Part shown: positions 56,328-64,000 of the stretch, piece by piece
How positions within the stretch are numbered: position 1 is the first letter of the stretch
Layout: each line of letters opens with the position of its first letter
Assembly: GCF_021134715.1 (NCBI RefSeq)
Contig: NC_060028.1
Coordinates: 22,501-86,500 of the forward strand
Length of the DNA stretch: 64,000 bases
Direction of reading: 5' to 3'
DNA from: Daphnia pulex
Lineage: Eukaryota > Arthropoda > Branchiopoda > Diplostraca > Daphniidae
Translations under genes and position numbers: made by a program
Notes under the pieces: generated by a model
Seen by the model: the letters and a program-made list of their open reading frames with translations, nothing else
Databases searched by the model: none
Told to the model about the DNA's origin: nothing

Positions 56328-57948
56328 TTAATTGTAAGATCGTGGTGAAGAGCCGCGGAAACCGCCTCGAGAAGATCCACCTCCGCTGCTGCTGCCTCCG
56401 CTGCTTCCGCGATAGCCACCGAATCCACCGCTGCCTCCGCCACGATCGCTGCGTGGTTGATGGCTGCCACGACCGCCACTGCCCCGGCTACCTCCATCAC
56501 GATCTCTCGATCCGAAACTGCGGCTGACGTCGTGAGTTTGGCCATGTTTATAAAGAATGGGGAGGGAAGATGACGGATTTCCCGTTGGTTTCATTTTGTC
56601 TAATTTGTTTTCTCTCTTTGCTCTCTCGTTTTCTCTCTTTTGAATTTGTCATTTAACGATAAAACACGTCGCACAAAATTTTGGTTTGATTCACAATTCT
56701 CGATGTCGTAGTCGGTCTCACATTTCCCTGAAATAGGCAGAAGCTCAATTTTTGATTTTGGGCGTAGATTAATCAAAACATCAATTTCATCACTCACGGC
56801 AGGTTCGGGTGAACGGCGCCGATTCGTCAAACCGAAAAATAAAACCTTTTCCAAGGGCTTTTTTTTACTTACTTTGATTCGAAACGATGAACATTTCAGA
56901 GCTAACGTAGATGGCCCAGTGTCTTAATTTGGTTTCTATATCAATTATTTTTTTGGTTTAAATGAATAATTTTTTTTGATTGGCCATTTAAAAATTTGAT
57001 TTCGTGCATCAGAGCAAGATTGAGAGAGAGACTGGAGCACTTTTGGTTTTTTGTTACCGTTGTTGTTCTGCCGGTCGTCGTGTCAATTGTCAAAAAATTG
57101 GTGATGATTTGCTGCGAAATTTGTTTTTTTTTGCAATAGTGCAATCATCAGTACGTCATTTGAGGGTTTGGGTTTGGTGGAGGGGGAGGCAGGAGGTTGT
57201 TTTAAAAAAGAGGAGAATTGACAGATGAAAAGCAATCTAAAATTTCTCTCTTTCTTTCACGATTTTTGGGGTTAAGTGTCGCTGTCTGTTTTCAGGAGAC
57301 AGGAACAGACGTTTCTCATTTGTGTGTTTGTTTTTAAATGGGATACCTCGGGGGCGATGAATTGCGGTGATCCTCGCCGCGGCTTCGTGAACGATCCGAC
57401 CGGAAGTTGCCACCATCTCCTCCTCCTCCATATCCGCCGCGTGAACTTCCGTAGCCTCCTCCACTACCACCTCGGGAGCCACCTCCTCGCCCACCCCGAT
57501 AACCTCCTCCGTCACGGTCGCCGTATGATCCACCTCGGCTTCCACTGAAGCCTCGACTGCCCCCGCGATCCCCACCCCGGAATCCGCCCCGGAATCCTCC
57601 TCCACGATCGCCTCCTCGACCCCCACGGCCGCCACGTCCTCTGCCACGTCCGCGGTTGGGAGAAATTTCAACTCGGATCTTGGAGCCCATGAAATCGGTG
57701 CCGTTCATGCTGGCCACAGCTTCCTGGGCGTCGGATTCGTCTTCAAACTCGATAAAGGCGAAGCCGGGAGGATTGAACGCCACCCAGGCACTCGTCAGCT
57801 TGCCGTATTTGCCAAATTCCACTTCGAGATCTTCCTTCTTGACGTTTTCCAGAATGCTGCCAACGTAGACTCGATGGCTAGTGGACACTGCTCGACCACC
57901 ACGATCGCCACCGGCATCTCTCTCGTCTGATTCGTAATCTGAAGTCAT
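56328..57948 (-). CDS. Rsf1/SRSF-like RRM and RGG splicing factor, alternative 3' ends
   Basis: ATG at 57948 opens MTSDYESDERDAGG. One RRM follows (HRVYVGSILENVKKEDLEVE ... NPPGFAFIEFEDESDAQEAV ... SKIRVEISPN), then an Arg/Gly-rich tail with a short RSRSRGED segment. The RRM is closest in memory to Drosophila Rsf1 and to SRSF3/7. The first coding exon can end in two ways. Read through, it stops at 57334 (PPRYPI, 204 aa). A GT donor inside the same codons (57347) instead joins in phase to 56523-56328, adding SRSFGSRDRDGGSRGSGG ... RGGFRGSSPRSYN (265 aa). An acceptor just before the ATG shows a 5' UTR intron. The protein would bind RNA in the nucleus and modulate splicing. Confidence 0.87.
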
Positions 57949-58792
57949 TTCTGAAATTCAATAAACCAGGAAAATTAGAATGGACGAAACATGTTAAACT
58001 TAGAGCTTGTGCATTTTGGGAAATCACGATTTGGAAATTTGACGGGACTTTTGGGGAAACTTGGAATCACTATCAAGTGAATGCAATCCAACCCAACAAG
58101 AAAGGCAATTTATAAGAAACAACCCTTTGTGGCGAATGCCTCTCCTTGAAAATCAATAAAATGGCCACCCTTGGGGTGTTGGTGGGACACAAAAAGCCGA
58201 TTCGCCAACAAGACTTGAAAAATTGATATTTAAGGGAAATTTGCAACTCGAATAATGATCACACCGCTACAAGCAATCTTAATAATTAATAAAGACAACT
58301 TGAAATCACAAAATAGTTATTTACTTGCCTCGTTTATTGGAAAAAACAGTCCCTCGTATGTGAAAAGAACGCGAGCTGTATGAACGACGCAGCAGACTTA
58401 AAATTGAGCCTCACTACTAACGAAGGCCTTTGAAACTAGCAGCGTGCTCTGAATCGAGATGGCAGTAGCGTTCATGGCGGCCAAATTTACAACTTTTAAA
58501 ATTTAACATCATCTAATTAAAACATTTATTTGTGCATTTGAATTTAAAAAAATAGTAATAAAAAGATTAAAACCATTTAGAATTCAATTTAAACCTCGGT
58601 AACATTAAAAAAACAACTTAAAATTCATCATTGGCGCTAGTTGACAGACACACATCTTTCCAAAGAAAAACAAGGCCCGGCATGTGTCAAAACCATTTAA
58701 CTAGTGACTGATTAAAAATGCAAACCGATAAAAACCTGTTTATCCTCAGGTAAGAGAGCCAAATGTCTCGCTCTTTTTCAGTGTCGTAAAAT
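57949..58792. other. Divergent promoter region, RRM gene and sulfotransferase
   Basis: It contains the 5' UTR intron and first exon of the minus-strand RRM gene (a donor lies near 58327) and, further right, the upstream region of the sulfotransferase. No other gene or repeat was seen. Confidence 0.5.
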
Positions 58793-59973
58793 ATGAGACT
58801 AACGCCTTCTCGTATCGTTTACGCTTTTCTTTCCGTCACAGTTTTCCTGCTCCTCCTCAAGTCATTGCACACAATCACAAATGGATGGACTCACTCGTCA
58901 ATTCCGATGGTAATACCTCACTCAAATTCTTCTCTCACCTGCTGTAAATGTTATTAACAAACATCAAATTTTGGTTAAAGGAGGAAATCGAGCAGAGAAT
59001 GTCCCGGAGGCTAAAACAGGTTGCCGAAACCTGTGTCAAATACAACATCCAACCCAATTCAATCAACATTGCCGATTATTCCATCCCGCATCCGCCAGCG
59101 CCGCAGTATAGTGTCCTCTACTATTTGCAGTAAGTAAATTGAATTCATTTAGATCAATTCCTTTGATTTAAAATTTGTTTTCAGTCCTAGGAAAAAGGCG
59201 GTTTACTGTCCAATCTACAAGGCCGCTTCCACGTCGATGCTGCACTGGTTACTGGCCATGAAGAATATCGACGGTGAATCGGAAATGAAGAAAGGCCATC
59301 GACAAATCAGCCAAGTCGCACGCCAGCAATTCCCATCGATTGATTACCCCGCCGCTGCCGAGGTAATTAAATAATTAAACTACTTAAACTAATTCAAATT
59401 AAATCGTTACACAATTTGCAGTTGATGAAAGAGTCCAAAAAGTGGATGGTGGTCCGCCATCCATTCGAGCGAATCCTGTCGGCCTATCGCGACAAACTGG
59501 AGAATTCCACCATCCACCGAGAAGATGGCACGCTCCATTTCTACGAGAAATACGGCCGCAAAATCGTCGCAAAGTACCGCGGGAAATCTCCAAAGGAGCA
59601 GAACGACGGTGAAAGGATCGAACCGACTTTCCAGGAATTTGTCGCCTATTTGATCAACACGGATTTAACGCTCTACGCCGACGACCACTGGATTCCTTAC
59701 TATCTCTTCTGCACTCCGTGTCTCATCGATTATGACGTCATCATCCAGTTTGAAACGCTCCAGGAGGACGTCCAGTTGTTGCTCAATCTCCTGGGCGAAA
59801 GCAGCGGCCCACTGCGCAAACACTCGACGACACTCGGTCGATCTAAAACGGAATTGATCAAATCTTATTACAGCCAACTCGACCGGGAAACGATCCTGAA
59901 ACTCTACGAAAAATACAAAATAGATTTCGAATTGTTTGGTTACAGCATCGACGGTTATTACCTCTCTACTTAA
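58793..59973 (+). CDS. Golgi carbohydrate sulfotransferase, CHST8-14 (HNK-1/C4ST) family (about 331 aa)
   Basis: There are four exons: 58793-58909, 58981-59129, about 59186-59362 and 59422-59973. A short cytoplasmic start and one membrane segment (IVYAFLSVTVFLLLLKSL) give type II Golgi topology. CPIYKAASTSMLHWLLAMK is the 5'-phosphosulfate-binding motif, and MVVRHPFERILSAYRDKLEN is the 3'-phosphate-binding motif for the PAPS donor. YADDHWIPYYLFCTPCLIDY and the FETLQEDVQLLLNLLG end are typical of the Sulfotransfer_2 family. It would transfer sulfate from PAPS to a glycan such as chondroitin, dermatan or HNK-1; the exact acceptor cannot be read from sequence. Length is normal. The third exon's start may be off by one base. 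Confidence 0.92.
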
Positions 59974-60350
59974 TGCAAATAAAATCTATTTATTGAATAA
60001 TTCCACGTAAAATGTAATTCATTTCCGTGTCGTTGAAAAAAGGACCGATAAACAAATTTTTACACAACACGAAGGACATTTTGCTTTTAGACGCTTGAAA
60101 AAAGAGACAAAATTTGAAAATTTATTTTTAAAGTTTTTGCACGATATCCCCTTCTCCATCTCAAAATAGTTTTAAAACATTTAGACCGATGCATTTGTGA
60201 GAATAAACTTAAATTCTAAAAAAAAAATTGATATGACTCGATCCCGAACGAAACGACCCAAATAAAGTGGGGGGGAGGAGGAATGGAATGTGGGTTTGTG
60301 TGTTTTCACGCGTGAAAGGAAAAAGAAAAAATGCCCTCTTATCTTTAAAT
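59974..60350. other. Convergent 3' ends, sulfotransferase and aftiphilin
   Basis: AATAAA occurs at 59979, just after the sulfotransferase stop. The remaining AT-rich DNA is probably the aftiphilin 3' UTR. Nothing else was seen. Confidence 0.6.
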
Positions 60351-62410
60351 TTACTGAAGTAGATCGACTTGTCGATTAGTCACAGACGAATTAGTCGCAT
60401 TATCTTGTAGATGCAAGTGTTGGAAAATGTCACTCAATTGGTGATTATTGTGACGGACGGGTAGTGCTGGTGACTGGGCAATAGGAGCCACTCCTGGGTT
60501 GCGGAGTCCTTTACCCTGAGGTGAAAGCAATTCGCGTTCAATCGTCTCCAAAATGCTGTCGCTCGTCGTGTTATTGGTAGTGGTGGTGGTGACAGGTACG
60601 GCGGTGGCGGATGATGATGGATTTAAAAAGAAATCCAAATCTAATGTGACTGCCGCCTCGGTGAAACTTTCACTCATCGACGCCGATGGCGAATTGACGC
60701 TGGGTGGCGAATTCCAACGGAAACCACCGGCATTCCCCTGTTAATCGAGCTCATTTTAAATAACTCTTTGGTAGTGAATGAAATATAAATTAATTAATAC
60801 CTGGAGAACACTGTCGATGCGGAGTGAGTGAAGGAATCGCTGCTGAGCTGCCGAATGCCTCCAACTAAATGACAGCGCCGGTGTAGAGTCCAACTGACTG
60901 ACATAAGACCACAAGGAACCGCCAGGAGAATTCATCAATGGAATGGTCGACGATTGTTGTTGAAGTTCCGAGTCGGTGGAGGCTGCTGAATTGACCGGAA
61001 ACAAGGTCGTCAACATCCGCTGGATGTGAGTTTCAGGTGTCGCCGCTGGCAATTCAACTACCGGCGCGCTATCCGTGCAGGGAGCTGCTTCGAAATCATC
61101 AAATTCGTCATCATCTTCTGTAGCCACAGCCTCTAACGTCGCCTAAATTAATTAAATTAAATTAAGAAATAATTTCAACTAATAAATGAAGTAAAATCTA
61201 AATTTTTTTACTGTTTGAAAATCGGTAAAATCTCCAAATTCTTCGACGTCGCCATCATCGACTGGTAAGTCGATCGGTTCCGTTTGAAAATCTGAAAATT
61301 CCGGCTCGGCCGTTTCCACATTTTGATGAAAAACAAATTCGTTTTCATCCTCTTCTTCTTCTTGGTTTAATATTTCTTCTTCCACCTTGACGACGTCATC
61401 CAATGGGTTCATTTTATCCACATCGAAACAGACAGTCGTTGAAAGTGGATCAACTACTTCCAGTGGTTCATCCCAGTTGATTTGAGGCGAATCCGTCGAG
61501 TCACTCATGGCGGCAAAGTGGGGCTGTTCCATCTCGTCCTGCTGATCGAAACACAGACTAGAGACTCCCGGAGAATCCAGCGTGAAAGGTGGGACGGCGT
61601 CTAAACTGAAAAGATCCTCCACAACAGGTGGATGATTTGATTCAGAAACTGATGACGCCTGTGTGAAATCACCAAAGTCATCATCGACTTTGGAGTTTGT
61701 CAATTGATCCAGTGGTTGCAGAGTAGGGGGTAATTCTAATGAGACTTGTCCCAATGTGGAGAAGATTTCTTCAACAATCGGATGAGGAGTCTGCTGGATG
61801 GGTGAGAACACACTGTTGATTGCAAGAGGTTGACAATTTATCGGTTCAGCACTAGTAAAGTTTGTAAATTCTTCTTCCTCTTCGACAACTCCATTAGACT
61901 CGTCTTGCTTCTGACTGATCCACGATAACTGGGACACTCCTGTTAAATCTTCCTCAAGATCAATGTCATAATTGGGCTGGCATTTTTTCAGACTTCCTTC
62001 TGGTGGAAGGCTTATATTACTATTACTATCAGGTGTAGCAGGCACAACCATGGAAAACTGTGAAGCGTTTGCCACAATAGGTCCACAAAAGTCACCAAAT
62101 TCATCATCAATGTCACTACTATCAGGAATGGGATTGAAGAAGACACTGCTGGTGGGCATTTTGGTGTTGCTTGATGGATGATTCTGCACAGGCAAACTGA
62201 CCTGAAAGCCAGGTTCCCCGTTGCAATTTCCTGCAACGAAATAAAGAAATTACAAATTCAACGCCATTGCTTGCAAGCCATGTAATGTTCAATATGTATA
62301 CCGATTGTGGGGTACGTCACAGCACTTGTGAAATCACCAAATTCATCATCTTCATTACTAATATCATTAAAAGGGTTTTTCAACGGGCCGGAATACGAAG
62401 GAAAGGCCAT
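60351..62410 (-). CDS. AFTPH: Aftiphilin-like clathrin adaptor accessory protein (618 aa)
   Basis: Four exons join in phase (transcript order): 62302-62410, 61212-62230, 60801-61142, 60351-60737. The protein is acidic and largely disordered. Repeated acidic-Phe motifs (DDEFGDF at residues about 21, 74 and 204, then EEFGDFTDF and DDEFDDF) are the kind that bind the AP-1/GGA ear. Near residues 450-490 SLWSYVSQLDSTPALSFSWR and HSLRIDSVL match the aftiphilin clathrin-binding box region. Aftiphilin works with p200/SYNRG and gamma-adaptin at the trans-Golgi network and endosomes. The C-terminus has a Thr/Asn-rich stretch. It is shorter than the vertebrate protein (about 930 aa) but keeps the signature order. 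Intact. Confidence 0.9.
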
Positions 62411-62828
62411 GGCTAGTCAGAATATTAAGCAGTGAGAAAGGGAAATAACACTGTGTGATGTGAGGCTGCATTAATGGGTCAAGAAACTTGCACGCATATA
62501 CAGTGGGATTGAACGAAATCCTTAAAGCACAAACTATTTTACGAAGGGTAACAATTAAAATTTTCCATTATCAAGGTGATTCAGGTCATCGTTTTTACAG
62601 ATTAATATTTTCCTTTTTATTCGAACAACGGGAGAATTTTCGTTCGACTTTTACAGACGAACGTTTAAGGGGAAATCAGCTGACAGGTATTGGCCTCAAT
62701 TTCATCAAGCTCTAATAATTCAATTAAGCTTAAATTATAAATTAAACATTTGAAATAGGCTAAATTTTTAATTCAAAAATTAATGATATAATTTAGATAA
62801 ATATTTGAGAAAAAATATTTAACCGAAA
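62411..62828. other. Divergent promoter region, aftiphilin and poly-Q gene
   Basis: About 420 bp separate two divergent starts. The sequence is AT-rich with no clear TATA. A short plus-strand frame (62488-62715) has no support. Confidence 0.5.
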
Positions 62829-63379
62829 ATGATAAAGATTCAACCGTTAGGTGGCCCTCTAACGTTGGAATGCGCCCAAAAGTTTTGTTTTTTCACCTCC
62901 GGCAAGGGGGTTTCAAGTGGAAAACCTCGTCAAGTGTGTGTTGATTCATCAAGATTCGGAAGCTCTACTAAATTTGTAATCGTTTCACAATTTACACAAG
63001 TCACAACGGAAATGTTGACGAAGAAAAAGGATCCGAAAACTTGGAATTCGAATGGAACTACGACGGGGAAATACCTAAAGAAAGAAGCGCCTTCAGATGT
63101 GCCAAGTAAATACATATAAACCAGTTTGCATACCGTTAAAGAATGTTTTGGTCTAGTTAACAAACGGAATTCTTTTGTCATTACGTAGTCATCAACGTCT
63201 GGACCTCCACTAGAACTGTTGATGCTTTGAAGAGCAAGTCCCAGGCAGCAAAGAAGCTGAGCGGCTCGACTCAAAGTTTGGAAGTAGTGTCCAACATAAA
63301 ACATGGTGGCAAGCAGCAAATTCAGCAGGGTTACGAGGGAAGGTACATACCTGCCAGCGAAGTCAAAGCTGAGCAGCAG

Positions 63380-63412
<33 letters not shown>

Positions 63413-64000
63413 AGTCATTTGGTAGGTAGACGTTTGTTTGTGTGTTTAATGGTGATTTGTTTACGGCATGTTTGCTTGCATCGGCACCTGGCTTGAGTGA
63501 ATGTTCACATCCTTGTTTGTGTTGCACGGCTTTTGCCCCCAAATTAGTCTGTCTCCTTTGATGAGGCCTACGCTGATTACGCCGAGGTATCAGAGAGTGA
63601 TTCACTCTCACTGGCAAGAGGCTTGGGCCTTGAGGGGCATATTCTGATGAAACCGGGGTCTGAGCAGTTCCCAGCCAACTCTCCTTTATGCCACCAAAAT
63701 ACCCAGGCCAATCCACTGAAACTCGTTCTGGTTGATCCTGATTCCCAGGTATGGCTTTCCTCATTTTTGCTTTTCGTTTGTCTTTTGTTTGTTTGTCTGC
63801 TGGTTCGCACACACTCTCTCTCTCCTTGGTCTGGCTGGAAATGAAAGAATCTTTTTCCTTTTTTTATTTTATTACAATTAAATAAATTCGACTAATTGTT
63901 ATTTTAATTTTTGAACAATTTAGCTCAGCTCAATGCAGGCAGCTGAACAACAACAACAGCAGCACATTTATCCACTTTATCTCTCTGCTTCTGCACGTGA
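62829..64000 (+). CDS. Unknown poly-Gln protein, 3' part off the right edge
   Basis: Exons 62829-63105, 63189-63421, 63548-63748 and 63924 to beyond 64000 join in phase. The start MIKIQPLGGPLTLECAQKFC precedes Ser/Thr/Lys-rich sequence. A CAG/CAA tract encodes 13 glutamines at about residues 154-166. Exon 3 (SVSFDEAYADYAEVSESDSL) is acidic and Tyr-containing, and exon 4 has a second Gln run (EQQQQQHIYPLYL). No domain was recognised. Mixed CAG/CAA codons should make the tract fairly stable. Splice phase and donor/acceptor quality support a real gene; the family is unknown. Confidence 0.7.

Noticed and set aside
56342-57671. Opposite-strand and shifted frames over the RGG repeats
   Set aside because: Repetitive GGN codons create open frames in other phases; the RRM-linked frame is the real one.

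Overview
The window looks like nuclear DNA of an arthropod, most likely a cladoceran crustacean such as Daphnia. Genes are split by very short introns (about 60-90 bp), importin-alpha, RINT1, aftiphilin and Zucchini/PLD6 genes are recognisable, a BEL/Pao element is present, and lineage-specific secreted proteins are tandemly duplicated. The species call is inference from style, not from a search. I saw no tRNA, rRNA or CRISPR array.

Layout. 1-2290: a nearly homogeneous 127-bp satellite, then diverged relics. 2809-11910: an SLF2/FAM178-like host gene with a whole-looking, very young BEL/Pao element (3102-10950) inside one of its exons. 11918-12434 (-): a small unknown gene. 12.4-23.5 kb: decayed DNA with RINT1 exon relics, two copies of a ~390-bp palindrome-centred MITE, a TTAA-flanked MITE, and a ~2.8-kb block that recurs inverted at 49.5-52.1 kb. 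24.6-25.2 kb (-): a BEACH-FYVE (WDFY3/Blue cheese-like) fusion pseudogene. 26792-28847 (-): importin alpha of the KPNA2 clade.

25.6-47.9 kb is a cluster of secreted Thr-rich/double-CUB genes at different stages of life and decay: two intact (38875-40642, 45153-46729), two pseudogenes (25558-25900 on -, 30676-31928 on +) and one distant degenerate relative (47219-47890). Set into the cluster are a coiled-coil protein (33013-34411) and an intronless divergent histone H3 variant (35692-36141) with its own histone 3' stem-loop. A ~470-bp block with CCAAT and TATA elements lies upstream of both genes. A THAP-domain gene (41668-42491) sits between 52-bp inverted repeats.

48.2-64 kb is the conserved, gene-dense end: PLD6/Zucchini (piRNA pathway), RINT1 (Golgi-ER tethering), an Rsf1-like RRM/RGG splicing factor with two alternative 3' ends, a type II carbohydrate sulfotransferase, aftiphilin (clathrin/AP adaptor), and the 5' part of a poly-Q gene that runs off the right edge. 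These are independent housekeeping genes, not an operon. The most promising lead is the H3 variant and coiled-coil pair under one duplicated promoter.
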